Positions 17,501-26,128 of a stretch of DNA of 64,000 nucleotides are shown piece after piece. The stretch's first letter is position 1, and each line of letters begins with the position of its first letter. The stretch lies in the IMG/VR virus record IMGVR_UViG_3300031673_000012, positions 21,419 to 85,418 of that record; one strand, 5' to 3'. The stretch comes from a virus. The notes below the pieces were generated by a model. The model did no database searches, had not been told where the DNA came from, and worked only from the letters and a program-made list of their open reading frames with translations. A program made the position numbers and the translations under genes.

Positions 17501-18886
17501 TTTGGTACCAGTAACTTCATCAGTAAAAGATAAATTACCCCCAAGGTCTTTCCATATTTGAACTGTTGATAAAATTTGTCCTAACCCTACTGTTTCCCCT
17601 ACATAACTAAATATAATATCATTAGCAGAAGAATTATCAACATTCATATTAAGTCTTAAATCATTACCTAAAATATCCCCAGTAACTGTTAATCCTATAT
17701 CATCAGCATCCCAGATATGTGATATCTCAATAGCTGACATTTTATTTAGTAAAATTATTTCCCCCTGTTGATATAAAGAACCTCTTTTTGCTGTATAATT
17801 AATAATTACCGTTGCATCATCTATTCTACCCCCGACCACTAAATTAGTAATAGAATTATATGGCAATGTTTCATGGTAAGTAATAATACCATATTGAGTA
17901 CCACCACCAGAAACTATTCTTGCCCCAAAACCAATAGACTCATCTCTAAGAAGCATACCTTCTATTTCAACCCCATAATCAAGGGTATACTCATTAATAG
18001 TATCAACATTAATCGTAGAAGGTAATTCATAAGGAGGTACCCAAGATCTAATCCCCGCAATAGTAGAAGATAATAATCTACCATCAACAGTTGGATTACC
18101 CAAAGCTTCCTCTGCCCCAACATCAAGATAACCCAAACCATGAAATGCAAACCCAAAAGTAGTAGTACTTAATGATTTTAAAAAATACCCCACAGTAAGT
18201 CCCGAAACAGTATGATAAGTTGAGCTATCTAATTGATGACTTAAAGGTTCGTAAGCAGATGGTTTCCCAGTAATATTATCCCATACTAAATAATAATTTG
18301 GTAACTGACTACCTAATCTCTCTGAATCATCTACTACCCCATTTTCATCAGTATCGTAAGTAGACTTTAACATATTACCTACACCACCCCCTGAAACTGC
18401 CTGAATAGCCGAGTCAACATATACTTTTACTGCTCTAGATGTAGGAGCCATATTATTTCCCCCGACCAATAAAGGACTTGTTTCAGCATTAAACATTAAA
18501 TCATTTCCTTGCATATAAAGGAAAGGTTGGGCTCCCACTTGAACTCCCCCTACTTTAATATTAGTGGCTAAAGGAATAATATCAACATAAAGTTTATAAT
18601 TATTAAGGTTTAATTTTATAGTTTCATCATCAATTTTATCCGCCAAATATCCCGGTAAAATATCATCAAAATCCCCCCTTACTTGATATGAGGGTTCTAA
18701 CATTGTGGGATCTAAAACATAAGATTCTAATAAAGTATATATAGGATTAGCTAATCTCTCCATAGAATCTTTCATCTCATTATACATAGACATAGGCATA
18801 GGCTGACCAGCTAAGATTGGGTAACGTGAGTTAACCACCATAGCTTGAAAAATAGCCTCTAAAAATTCTAACCTAGTCTGTGCCAT
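14546..18886 (-). CDS. Giant tail fibre with YadA-head-like repeats
   Basis: The 1446-residue protein is the largest of the tail cluster. The first 200 residues look like a baseplate-attachment part. Residues about 555-925 are a long row of about 14-residue repeats of the type NVAIGxxSLxxxxxG (NLGIGVNSL, NIAIGNNSL, SVAIGVDAG). This is the hallmark of left-handed beta-roll heads of trimeric adhesins such as YadA. A second half carries fibre motifs (FLRADGNWAVPAG, LDSSFHTISGKTAGQ) and a Gly-rich C-terminal tip. A segment near residues 330-430 is clearly related to the small protein at 45405-45731. It probably forms a trimeric host-binding fibre. No chaperone domain was seen. Confidence 0.8.
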   Translation of the reverse strand: MAQTRLEFLEAIFQAMVVNSRYPILAGQPMPMSMYNEMKDSMERLANPIYTLLESYVLDPTMLEPSYQVRGDFDDILPGYLADKIDDETIKLNLNNYKLYVDIIPLATNIKVGGVQVGAQPFLYMQGNDLMFNAETSPLLVGGNNMAPTSRAVKVYVDSAIQAVSGGGVGNMLKSTYDTDENGVVDDSERLGSQLPNYYLVWDNITGKPSAYEPLSHQLDSSTYHTVSGLTVGYFLKSLSTTTFGFAFHGLGYLDVGAEEALGNPTVDGRLLSSTIAGIRSWVPPYELPSTINVDTINEYTLDYGVEIEGMLLRDESIGFGARIVSGGGTQYGIITYHETLPYNSITNLVVGGRIDDATVIINYTAKRGSLYQQGEIILLNKMSAIEISHIWDADDIGLTVTGDILGNDLRLNMNVDNSSANDIIFSYVGETVGLGQILSTVQIWKDLGGNLSFTDEVTGTKTLAELAFTTTQYWQKNGIVLSPFTLGDNIATSGKILVDIIEEYTLDYGVEIEGIFHKDNYISFPDALDIREDSTKIIFYSSINRVIRIAESAGNDSITGLDNILIGYLAGNNITSGSSNIIIGAESFINISEGSRNVVIGYNTLRSSNNVSDSVIIGYAAGMDANYGTIVYIGYAAGHHIVGANNVFIGYAAGFGVETTSTGAANIGIGTSALYAITTGNNNLGIGVNSLVSLNSGEGNIAIGNNSLRSLIDGEYSVAIGVDAGYYSIGEYNVFVGYGAGTGIVSASITGDLNVLIGYSAGWYHSTGTSNTVVGAFSMAGSDSYTITGAGNVAIGSEAGRYNSSGYYNVYIGGGAGKGTNLSNNALSNVGIGFQSLYNISTGHSNVAVGYQAGHKITTSVSLTAIGYCSGYYATGEINTFLGAQAGFGIDGQSTGSYNLFIGYTAGHNFTTGSFNLLIGNYVTLYSANVNYQFRLGINDRYLLEGNMELYSEWVGTDYIFKTNLINEFTVGDGITFGHRVITPASTTSYAGLRLPHGAAPASPVNGDIWTTTTSAYARINGSTIDLGVGGGTVYTFRYSLVESSNYVNFVNDADAPGNSKLYGTNSSGIKGWYDIPTAGTPDAHATSHQDGGSDEISVVGLGGLLGDAQTALPHVLDSSFHTISGKTAGQILLATAATTYGFTTVSGDITINGSGVVAIGTNKVTLVKMAQVATASFLGRITVGFGDVEALNATQATSLLNLFSTTSNLKGLVPGSSNLGVTYFLRADGNWAVPAGGGGTTPVDSTLLDWVTDRYQAYGSKQSGGEFYTGTTDTTATTRLNYNGYFYASRLYTNNIYTPVASPDMTIMSGADGSIVLGTISGNQGIYLGNANASVIIAGILNPVNLLSDGWISWAAINGQVYGSMGYSGHPIGYNLTVRGGTGYGIGNNDGGNLYLYGGSPNGSGIRGNIYFGNGSAGYLPAKTTETYIVYYNPSTGKLSYGTP

Positions 18887-19515
18887 TAATGTAATACTCT
18901 TTCATTTTCAATATAAGGTTGATCTGTTTCTGATACATCTTCTGGTGCAGGATTACTCGGATCTAATGGACCAGCAAAACCAGAAATTGGGTCTATCAAA
19001 TTATGTAACCTATAATGAGCTAAAAAATCATTTAACTTTTGTTCTATCTTATTTAACATTTCTGTTAGCTCGATCACTTTTACTAACCCCACATTCTCCC
19101 CATGATTTATTATGATCTGATTATTTATATCATCAACAACAATTGTTTGACCTTTAGGAGATCTAAAACCATAAATTTTAGTTGAAGTAAATTCTTCAGG
19201 CTTCTCCCCCTTAGCTCGATGCCCAAAATTCCAAATAGGAAACCTTGTATCGCCATGCTCAAATTCAATCCATACTATTTCTCCCTTAAGAGGTAATAAT
19301 TGAATCCCATAATTATTCCCACCCCATTGAGTTTTAGGATAAGCCCATGATGGGTGTAATTTATTTTTTGTAACAGATGGAATTTTAACTTGAATTCTTC
19401 CTAAACCTATTGGATCATCATTATCAATCACATAACCCCGATAAGAAGAATAGTATTTTCCTATTGATTCAAAACCATAATAAAGTATATTATCAAAAAC
19501 TTCTCGTAAGGTCAT
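18886..19515 (-). CDS. Baseplate spike protein, gpV/gp5-like
   Basis: The 209-residue protein resembles the baseplate assembly protein V/VgrG-gp5 spike family that tips the tail tube. The OB-fold motif is plain (RGYVIDNDDPIGLGRIQVKIPSV, residues about 26-48), followed by WAYPKTQWGGNNYG and LKGEIVWIEFEHGD, both typical. The C-terminal half has a short beta-prism-like stretch and a helix, then a Pro-rich end. No lysozyme domain is present, unlike T4 gp5. The gene lies directly downstream of the hub gene, overlapping it by four bases. Confidence 0.82.
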   Translation of the reverse strand: MTLREVFDNILYYGFESIGKYYSSYRGYVIDNDDPIGLGRIQVKIPSVTKNKLHPSWAYPKTQWGGNNYGIQLLPLKGEIVWIEFEHGDTRFPIWNFGHRAKGEKPEEFTSTKIYGFRSPKGQTIVVDDINNQIIINHGENVGLVKVIELTEMLNKIEQKLNDFLAHYRLHNLIDPISGFAGPLDPSNPAPEDVSETDQPYIENERVLH

Positions 19516-21386
19516 TTGTTTTCTGGTTTAAAATCCACGATTGATTTTGGGTCACTAGCCAATCTAATTAACCTATCAATAGCCTCATCGGGTTCATATT
19601 TATCAAATAAATCTCGAAGAGTAATAGTTTTATATTGTGATTGTAATATTGGGGATTTTAATTCCACTCCAGGTATAGCTACAAAATCTCTTTCCTCCAT
19701 CCAATAAGTAACACTAATATTGGATCCAAATATATACTGTTCTCTTTTATACTGTTCTTTAATAAGTTCTTTAACCTCTTCAGACATTGCTTCATACTCT
19801 TCTTTTGAAAAATTAGTTATAATAGTCATCATAGCTTCAGGAACAACCTTAATACAATCCAATTCTACTTTATATCCCTGATTAGTGATTATATGTTCAC
19901 ATACTTTTACATAATAATGGCCCTCATGTTGTTTATGTACATTTGTTATCCTAAGAGTTAATTCACTTTTCATCCAAGGATCACCCTCGAGAATAACATT
20001 CCCTTCTTCTTTATCCATAGCTAATTCCCTTTGACGATTATTAGTTACATTAACTGCTTCTTCATAAGTCATCATAGGTAATGTATACCACAAAGCCCTT
20101 AATATTACATCATGTATATATGGATCAAATTGTGGACCTTCACTACTTCTTACAAAAGGATCTGGATTTACTACTCTTGTATTATCTGGAACTGCTAACC
20201 CAGGATACCCATCTTTTAATTTAAAAGGTTTATCAAAATGTCCTGGCCAGAATCTTTGTTCTGGAGTACCAGGATTAAAATAAGCCCCTTCTATTTCTGT
20301 AACCCCAAACTTTCCATAAGGAACATTTCTTAAATTTAAATATTTTTCGATCTCGTATTTTTTCATTTCATCCGAAATCTTCCTATCTTTTAATACTTCT
20401 TTTGGTGTTCTTAATTCATATAAAGCTTTTCTATAATCATCTATAAAAAAGTTTTTACGATCTTGAGGATCCATACCAGCATAAGATATAACTTCTTTAT
20501 CAAAATTTTCAAATTTTGTTTTAGCTGTAAAGTCAATTAATCCTATTTCTTCTGATTTATATTTATATTGTTTATAAACCCCTTTCCCCAAATTTCTATT
20601 ATGAATTAATAATGTATCACCTCGACCTGTTATAAACCAAGGACCTCTAGGACATTTTTTAAATATATCTTGCATTACTATAAAAGTAGATCTATTAGAA
20701 GTTGGTATACTTTGTTTCTCTTCTAAAAATACTCTTACAGGATGATCAACATCAACAAACCAAGTCCCAGCTTGAGTAGGTTTTTGGTTTATTAAAATAC
20801 TTTTTGATCCCTCTGGTGCTTCATCAATAGGGTCAAAAAATATTCCTTCATATGGCGGTCCGTAATCTGGAACATTAACTGGAACTAATCTATCCTCACT
20901 TTGATATTCTTTTCTTCTAACTTGAGCATAAATCCTTTCCCCCCTATCCTTAATTACAATATTATATCTCCCATAAACTTGAGCCCTAATATAATCGATA
21001 AAAGCCCCCTCACCAATATCATCTGACCTAGTAACTTTAAGATATGCTAAATAATCTGTACATATCAATTCTGTATAAATTACTTCCCTACCATATTTAC
21101 TTGTTAAATCCCTAACTACTACTGTTGTAACAGGACTTATAGGATTACCAATATACCCCCAAACACATTGTAATTTTGTTCCACGTTCCACCCTAAATTT
21201 ATTTAAAGCTTTTGGATTTCTCATTTGTAACTTTATCGTACAAATATCTTCATCCTCATCATCATATTTATATCTAAAAGACACAACTGACACATCATCT
21301 TGATCTTCAGTTGTGGCTAATTGATTACCCAACATATCAAAAATAGATACAAAAATAGTTTTTATTGGTCTATCTAGCTCCGCCAT
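19512..21386 (-). CDS. Baseplate hub protein, gp27/gpD-like
   Basis: The 624-residue protein looks like the baseplate hub (T4 gp27, P2 gpD/late control protein), which forms a trimeric platform for the spike and joins it to the tube. Beta-rich N-terminal tube-like domains (SVVSFRYKYDDEDEDICTIKL, GTKLQCVWGYIG) and the paired C-terminal domain (HYYVKVCEHIITNQGYKVELD) fit this fold. It is large for the family, with a 200-residue insertion around residues 140-380 rich in Pro and charged residues. Its position between the LysM-like gene and the spike gene supports the assignment. Confidence 0.72.
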   Translation of the reverse strand: MAELDRPIKTIFVSIFDMLGNQLATTEDQDDVSVVSFRYKYDDEDEDICTIKLQMRNPKALNKFRVERGTKLQCVWGYIGNPISPVTTVVVRDLTSKYGREVIYTELICTDYLAYLKVTRSDDIGEGAFIDYIRAQVYGRYNIVIKDRGERIYAQVRRKEYQSEDRLVPVNVPDYGPPYEGIFFDPIDEAPEGSKSILINQKPTQAGTWFVDVDHPVRVFLEEKQSIPTSNRSTFIVMQDIFKKCPRGPWFITGRGDTLLIHNRNLGKGVYKQYKYKSEEIGLIDFTAKTKFENFDKEVISYAGMDPQDRKNFFIDDYRKALYELRTPKEVLKDRKISDEMKKYEIEKYLNLRNVPYGKFGVTEIEGAYFNPGTPEQRFWPGHFDKPFKLKDGYPGLAVPDNTRVVNPDPFVRSSEGPQFDPYIHDVILRALWYTLPMMTYEEAVNVTNNRQRELAMDKEEGNVILEGDPWMKSELTLRITNVHKQHEGHYYVKVCEHIITNQGYKVELDCIKVVPEAMMTIITNFSKEEYEAMSEEVKELIKEQYKREQYIFGSNISVTYWMEERDFVAIPGVELKSPILQSQYKTITLRDLFDKYEPDEAIDRLIRLASDPKSIVDFKPENK

Positions 21387-21669
21387 ATAAAGACTGGATT
21401 AATGGAATACTTGGAATTAGAATAATTTCCCCTACAGGTAAATCAAATATATCTTCTATATTATCATTAACATCAGCTATCATAAACCATAAAGAAGAAT
21501 AACCATAATATTTTCTAGCAATAAAATGAAGTGTATCACTATATGAGATAGTATGATAAATATCTGATACTGATTGTTTATAAAAAATATTATTTCTAAA
21601 TAAGGTCAATTCCCCAGAACCAAAATCCACCAAATATCCCCTATCATATAACCCTTCTGAAATTACCAT
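21370..21669 (-). CDS. LysM-containing tail protein (gpX/gp53-like)
   Basis: The 99-residue protein has a LysM-like fold signature: YHTISYSDTLHFIARKYYGYSSLWFMIADVND (about residues 37-68) followed by PVGEIILIPSIP. Short LysM tail proteins (P2 gpX, the LysM part of T4 gp53) sit in the baseplate, and this one overlaps the hub gene by 17 bases. It probably stabilises the hub. Binding to peptidoglycan is possible from the domain but not proven. Confidence 0.7.
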   Translation of the reverse strand: MVISEGLYDRGYLVDFGSGELTLFRNNIFYKQSVSDIYHTISYSDTLHFIARKYYGYSSLWFMIADVNDNIEDIFDLPVGEIILIPSIPLIQSLYGGAR

Positions 21670-21678
21670 AGCTTTATA

Positions 21679-22524
21679 TTATTTACTAGTAGGTGAAGCA
21701 TTCCCAACATATTCTATTTCAACTTTAGTTAAATTATTTCTAGTAATTCTTCCTAATGTTATCGTTTGATATGCCTGTATTGGTAACATATATGTAGATT
21801 CTAATTGACCTTGTAAATTAATATTACCCTTATTAAAATTAGACAATCTATAAGGTGCAGATAATACTATAAATTCATGATCAGAGAATAATACATTTTC
21901 TTTTCCCCACATAAGTTTTACTCTATGTGGATCACCTGTATAACCGTCTGCCTTAGTAAGAGATTCTATTCTTCTACAATTTTCAATAACTTGTCTCCTC
22001 CCCCAATCAAAAGCATACCAATCTATTTCGAATTCCAGTTTATCTTGACTCCCAGTATAATGATATATAGGATTATTTCTACCCATAGGTTGGATAGTAG
22101 CAAAAGCAGACTCACAATTATATTCTAATTCCTTAGGAATAAAAGGTAACCTAATAACTTCATATTGATTATCTTTTCCTTTAGCATCCAAATCAATAAT
22201 AGATATATAATCCCTTAATTCTAAACCCTTATTAGGAACAAATTTACTATGACCAGAAACATCTGGTGAATTTTCACCTAATACTGGGATTTTTCTTTTT
22301 TCCTCGAGTTCTTTAGAATATGGGGTAATTATACTATGATCCCTAGTATCTGGAGAAAAAGTTCCAAATATTTTTATATCTGGATCTTCACCTACATTTT
22401 TAACCCTACGAAAAAATACTATAGCTCTACGAGCATCCATACTCCATTGTATTACCTGACTAACTGGTTTAGGAGGAATAAAAGTATGGTAATTTGTAAA
22501 TAAAGGATTAGTAATTATAGCCAT
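21679..22524 (-). CDS. Baseplate/tail tube initiator-like protein
   Basis: The 281-residue protein lies between the tape measure and the LysM protein, the place of tube-initiation or hub-connecting proteins. The second half has the pattern LPFIPKELEYNCES ... MGRNNPIYHYTGSQDKLEFEIDWYA, which recalls XkdP/gp48-type baseplate proteins, followed by KLMWGKENVLFSDHEFIV. The N-terminal 100 residues are Pro/Asp-rich. Its stop overlaps no gene; its start overlaps the tape measure stop by one base. Assignment is moderate and relies on context. Confidence 0.55.
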   Translation of the reverse strand: MAIITNPLFTNYHTFIPPKPVSQVIQWSMDARRAIVFFRRVKNVGEDPDIKIFGTFSPDTRDHSIITPYSKELEEKRKIPVLGENSPDVSGHSKFVPNKGLELRDYISIIDLDAKGKDNQYEVIRLPFIPKELEYNCESAFATIQPMGRNNPIYHYTGSQDKLEFEIDWYAFDWGRRQVIENCRRIESLTKADGYTGDPHRVKLMWGKENVLFSDHEFIVLSAPYRLSNFNKGNINLQGQLESTYMLPIQAYQTITLGRITRNNLTKVEIEYVGNASPTSK

Positions 22525-24605
22525 TATTGTAATCTACTTAATGAATCCATCATATTACGTTCAATCATTTTCTGAACAGTAAGTTCATTATCAATATAAA
22601 TATTTATTGGTTGAGTCTGTTTAATTGTTAACATTTTTTCCAATTGATTAGCTAACTGGGATAAAACTTCTGTACTAACCCCCCTATTAGTTTCACCAAC
22701 CCTTGTTTGTCCCACCATAGTTACCGGAGGAGCATTCAAATCTTGGAATTGAATCATGTGACCAATCTGTGAATATTTTGTTTCTGACCTTATCTGGGCT
22801 CTATTAGCTTCTTCTAATTTTTTTGTGTTTTGGTTAGTGGCTTCTTTATTACTTCTAATGGCATTTGTTAAAGCCCCAATTAATCCAGGTAATACAAATG
22901 CTAAAGTCATACCTAAAGGTCCACCCAAGACTCCTAAAAATTTTCCTAATACCCCCCCAACCATAGCTCGAGTTCCAGTTCCAGTAGCCATTTTAGATAA
23001 CCCAAACATAGTAGCACTTGCTCCAGCTCCTCTAGCATATCCAGCCCCTCTAGCTGCTTGAGCTGCAGCACTTGCTCCTTTATAAGCTTTATACCCACCA
23101 CCAGGAGCCCTAACATAATATCCTCCAGTTCCCCTAAATAATCTTTGATTAAACCCAAACATACCCCCAGCTCCTGCTACTGAAGCCACCCCAGCTCCTC
23201 TAGCCGCAACTGTATATCTCATAGCTGCAGCCGTCATAGAATTATATGCAGTATTTGCAGCTGCAGCCATTGTAGTTGCAGAAGTCCCAGTTTGTAAGTG
23301 CATTACTCTTAACCCCAAAACTACTGCTCGATATGCAAATGTTGCCGTTTTTAAAACCAAAAATCCTGTTATCCCTGCAGCTAAAAATCCCCCTAAAAGT
23401 TTACTATCAAAAATCTTTTCTAATATCGCAAAAGTTTTTGTTAACATTTTTAATAATACCGTAAATACAGGAGTCATTTTTTCAGTAAATGAAACCCACA
23501 TAGCTTGCCATGCAGACCCAGTTTTATATATCCATCCTTGAAGTGTACTCATCATATCTCCCATAATCCTAGCAGAATGGCCAGCAGACTTAGTAGTGAT
23601 CTCCCCAGAAAATCTTTCAAATTCTTGTAAATTTCTTAAAAATAAAGAACCTGCCCTTTTTCCCCTAACTCCAAATACTGATTGTAAAATTGCTTGTTTT
23701 TCAACATTCATCCCTTCTCCAAAATGTTCATCTATAGCTACACCCATTTTCTTCATGACTTCAGTCATGGTTAATAAATTCCCAGTTTGATCTGTAACAT
23801 CTGTTACATTCATTCCTAATTCTGCAAGAGCTTTTCTACTAGGTCCAGAAGCAAATGAAGAAAATGCTCTAGCCAAATATCTCATAGAGTTTTCCATAGC
23901 AACCCCTGCCATAGAACCTTGCATCCCTGCATTACCTAATGCCATTACCATAGCAGTAGATTCAGCAAGTGTAATATTAAGGTCCATCGCAGTAGCACCC
24001 CCATATTTAAGAGCCTCCCCTAAGTCAAATAAATTAGTATTAGCTCGAGTTACTGCATAAGATAATAAGTCAGCAACATCATTAGTATATTGAAACCCGA
24101 TTCTAAACTGCTTCATAACATTAGTCATGATATCAGCAGCTCCACCTTTTCCTCCTAATAATGATTTAGTAGCACCAGCAAGATTAACAGCACCTTCAAT
24201 ATTCTTTTCAGTTTCCGTAGCTGACATCCCAGCCATTGCCATAAATCTCATACCCTCAGCAATATCCTGAGGATAAAACATTGTCTCTCTACCTAACCTT
24301 TTAGATATATTTGTTAATCTTTTTTGTTCTTCTGAAGTAGCATCAGTGATTGATTTAACAAACTCCATTTCATAACTAAATTCGGCAGCTTTTTTAACCA
24401 TCCTACCCATACCACGTAAAGCCATGGCTCCTGCAAAAGCTAACCCAGCATACATATTACGTTGTTGCTTAAGCTGAGCTTCTTGCATTCTTATAAACTC
24501 CTGTTCTGTTTGAACAGCAGAAGTCCTAATTCTAGCCGCAGGACCTGAAAATTGATCTCTAAGGAACATGGTTACACCAATTCCCAGAGTACTTCCACCC
24601 ATCAT
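22524..24605 (-). CDS. Tail tape measure protein
   Basis: The 693-residue protein is the tape measure that sets tail length. An N-terminal coiled coil is followed by the conserved TP901-type core: FVKSITDATSEEQ, LGRETMFYPQDIAEGMRFMAMAG, LSYAVTRANTNLFDLGEALKYGG (about residues 85-240). Two hydrophobic stretches, around residues 390-415 and 555-580, may help in membrane passage, followed by an Ala/Gly-rich region. The C-terminal 60 residues are polar. At roughly 0.15 nm per residue this suggests a tail near 100 nm. It lies just downstream of the frameshifted chaperone gene, the standard order. Confidence 0.88.
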   Translation of the reverse strand: MMGGSTLGIGVTMFLRDQFSGPAARIRTSAVQTEQEFIRMQEAQLKQQRNMYAGLAFAGAMALRGMGRMVKKAAEFSYEMEFVKSITDATSEEQKRLTNISKRLGRETMFYPQDIAEGMRFMAMAGMSATETEKNIEGAVNLAGATKSLLGGKGGAADIMTNVMKQFRIGFQYTNDVADLLSYAVTRANTNLFDLGEALKYGGATAMDLNITLAESTAMVMALGNAGMQGSMAGVAMENSMRYLARAFSSFASGPSRKALAELGMNVTDVTDQTGNLLTMTEVMKKMGVAIDEHFGEGMNVEKQAILQSVFGVRGKRAGSLFLRNLQEFERFSGEITTKSAGHSARIMGDMMSTLQGWIYKTGSAWQAMWVSFTEKMTPVFTVLLKMLTKTFAILEKIFDSKLLGGFLAAGITGFLVLKTATFAYRAVVLGLRVMHLQTGTSATTMAAAANTAYNSMTAAAMRYTVAARGAGVASVAGAGGMFGFNQRLFRGTGGYYVRAPGGGYKAYKGASAAAQAARGAGYARGAGASATMFGLSKMATGTGTRAMVGGVLGKFLGVLGGPLGMTLAFVLPGLIGALTNAIRSNKEATNQNTKKLEEANRAQIRSETKYSQIGHMIQFQDLNAPPVTMVGQTRVGETNRGVSTEVLSQLANQLEKMLTIKQTQPINIYIDNELTVQKMIERNMMDSLSRLQ

Positions 24606-24607
24606 AG

Positions 24608-24763
24608 TTATTTAAGTTTATTTAGTTCTTCATCAAATTCTTTGGATAATTCAACAAATCTTTTTCTTCGCTTAACATTTAATTTTATAAACTCAGAAAA
24701 AGGGATATGAATATGGTGTTGAGAAACATAGAAGTATTCCCCTTCTATATCCCCCGTGGATAA
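24608..24763 (-). CDS. -1 frameshift extension (T part) of the tail-assembly chaperone
   Basis: After the slippery run at 24763-24769 the -1 frame stays open for 51 codons, to a TAA at 24608-24610, two bases before the tape measure ATG at 24605. The encoded tail is charged and helical (KLNVKRRKRFVELSKEF, then DEELNKLK) and has no start codon of its own in a useful place. This is the arrangement of lambda gpG-gpT and most long-tailed phages. The predicted fusion is about 310 residues (259 from the upstream frame plus 51). Frameshifting itself is inferred. Confidence 0.72.
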   Translation of the reverse strand, partial: LSTGDIEGEYFYVSQHHIHIPFSEFIKLNVKRRKRFVELSKEFDEELNKLK

Positions 24764-25539
24764 AAAAAATCCGCGGTACCAATTATAGGATATTCAAATT
24801 TTTCTTTAGTTTCAGGATGTTCTAGTATAGTTATTAGATTAATTATTCGATCATTTTCAGTAACATCTTTTCTAATCTCCATCATATCAATTGAAGAAAA
24901 TGTTTTAAAATTCTGAATTTTAACCCAATTATTATTAACATTTAATTCGATTCCCCTAGCTTTAAGTTCAGCATTTATACTTTGTTGATCCATTGGTAAA
25001 TTCATCAAATATCTTTCTCCATGACCATTCATAAAATAATAACGTATCAATTTACCAGAACTTAATTTTATTTCTTTAGATTTATCTTTTCCAAATTTAT
25101 GGGGTTTAATACGAAATTCATAATAATCTGGACTACCTTTTTCCGGAAATGGTTTATCTGGATTACCATATTCCCAAATAAGTAATCCAAGATCCTCTTC
25201 ATAATCAACTTCCAAATTATCAGGCCATTTATATGAAAATTTAATATATTGCCCTATAGAAAATATCCTACTGGCAACCATAATAAAATATTTATCACAT
25301 AACTTTAAATCTCTTGCATCATCCAGATTAAATTTTTTATTTTCTGTTATATTAGTAGATACTACAATCTCTTTAACAAATTTATTTGAAGATGTCCCAT
25401 CAGCTACATTTCCCGCATTAGAAAGTATATCATCATCTTCCCCATTTTGTTGTCTAATAACAACTTCATAACCAGAAGGAGTAATAAGAGATAATAAGCT
25501 CCCATGAATTTCTTCAAGTTTACTTAAGTCTGATTTCAT
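24745..25539 (-). CDS. Tail-assembly chaperone (G part), frameshift source gene
   Basis: The 264-residue protein lies directly upstream of the tape measure gene and so takes the place of the tail-assembly chaperone. The stretch FNLDDARDLKLCDKYFIMVASRIFSIGQ (about residues 90-117) resembles the conserved core of myovirus chaperone/hub-assembly proteins, followed by YKWPDNLEVDYEEDLG. It ends in-frame ten codons after a run of eight T residues. At that run a -1 shift leads into the 51-codon extension. The two products probably coat the tape measure during tube assembly. Family call is moderate; the frameshift layout strengthens it. Confidence 0.68.
   Translation of the reverse strand: MKSDLSKLEEIHGSLLSLITPSGYEVVIRQQNGEDDDILSNAGNVADGTSSNKFVKEIVVSTNITENKKFNLDDARDLKLCDKYFIMVASRIFSIGQYIKFSYKWPDNLEVDYEEDLGLLIWEYGNPDKPFPEKGSPDYYEFRIKPHKFGKDKSKEIKLSSGKLIRYYFMNGHGERYLMNLPMDQQSINAELKARGIELNVNNNWVKIQNFKTFSSIDMMEIRKDVTENDRIINLITILEHPETKEKFEYPIIGTADFFYPRGI
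24763..24769 (-). promoter_or_regulatory. Slippery heptamer T TTT TTT for -1 frameshifting
   Basis: Read on the minus strand, the chaperone frame is GAT TTT TTT TAT, so the heptamer T TTT TTT fits the X XXY YYZ rule in the correct phase. The run lies 18 bases before the 0-frame stop. Downstream G-rich bases (CACGGGGGATA) could add a pause, though no strong stem was seen. Confidence 0.65.
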
Positions 25540-25580
25540 AATTTTATTTTTAATAGTATTTCCCGAATCTAGTAAACTAT

Positions 25581-25616
25581 AAAAAAGGGTACAACCTATT
25601 AGTTTGTACCCCCTTT
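25581..25616 (-). terminator. Rho-independent terminator after the tail tube gene
   Basis: On the minus strand the arms GGGTACAA and TTGTACCC (25604-25611 and 25587-25594) form an 8-base-pair stem with a 9-base loop and are followed by six T residues. It sits downstream of the tail tube gene and upstream of the chaperone. It may lower expression of the chaperone and tape measure relative to tube and sheath. Confidence 0.8.
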
Positions 25617-25645
25617 ATTAACTATGGACCAAAAATCGAGAGAAG

Positions 25646-26107
25646 CTATATCTTTGTTAATTTATCAATCGAAAATTCAACATGTTCAATTGTATTATCA
25701 GATGATTGACGATCCTGTTCTTGACCAGATACTGAAGCAGGCCATACCCCCAATGCAATCCATGTATTAAGAACAGTAACACCATCCTCAGCAAATTCCA
25801 CAACGGTTATAACCTTTTTATAAACATCTGGAGGAGCTCCTCCACCGAGCATTGAACTTTGACAAGTATCATGCCATGACCATATATAAGCATCACCCTG
25901 GCTCGAAGATAAAAGTTTATCACAGGCAATCTCACCATAAGTAACCCTTCCCGCTGTTTTAATATCATGATTGGTATCCCCATGAGCTACCTTCTCAATA
26001 TCTGAATCTGGTAATGTTACCTTTTGAAATAAAAAAGGATTAATGGGGTCTGGGCTAATCTGAATAGACCAGTTAAATTTTTTTCTTGGATTAGCAAATT
26101 TTGCCAT
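25646..26107 (-). CDS. Tail tube protein
   Basis: The 153-residue protein matches the T4 gp19-like tube family: N-terminal NPRKKFNWSIQISP, the central ITLPD-type motif (KVTLPDSDIEKVAHGDTN), GEIACDKLLSS and a C-terminal strand pair ending IEHVEFSIDKL. Its length is typical. It lies just downstream of the sheath gene and is followed by a strong terminator. It polymerises into the inner tail tube through which DNA passes. Confidence 0.85.
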   Translation of the reverse strand: MAKFANPRKKFNWSIQISPDPINPFLFQKVTLPDSDIEKVAHGDTNHDIKTAGRVTYGEIACDKLLSSSQGDAYIWSWHDTCQSSMLGGGAPPDVYKKVITVVEFAEDGVTVLNTWIALGVWPASVSGQEQDRQSSDNTIEHVEFSIDKLTKI

Positions 26108-26128
26108 GTTATTAAATTTAATATGTTA

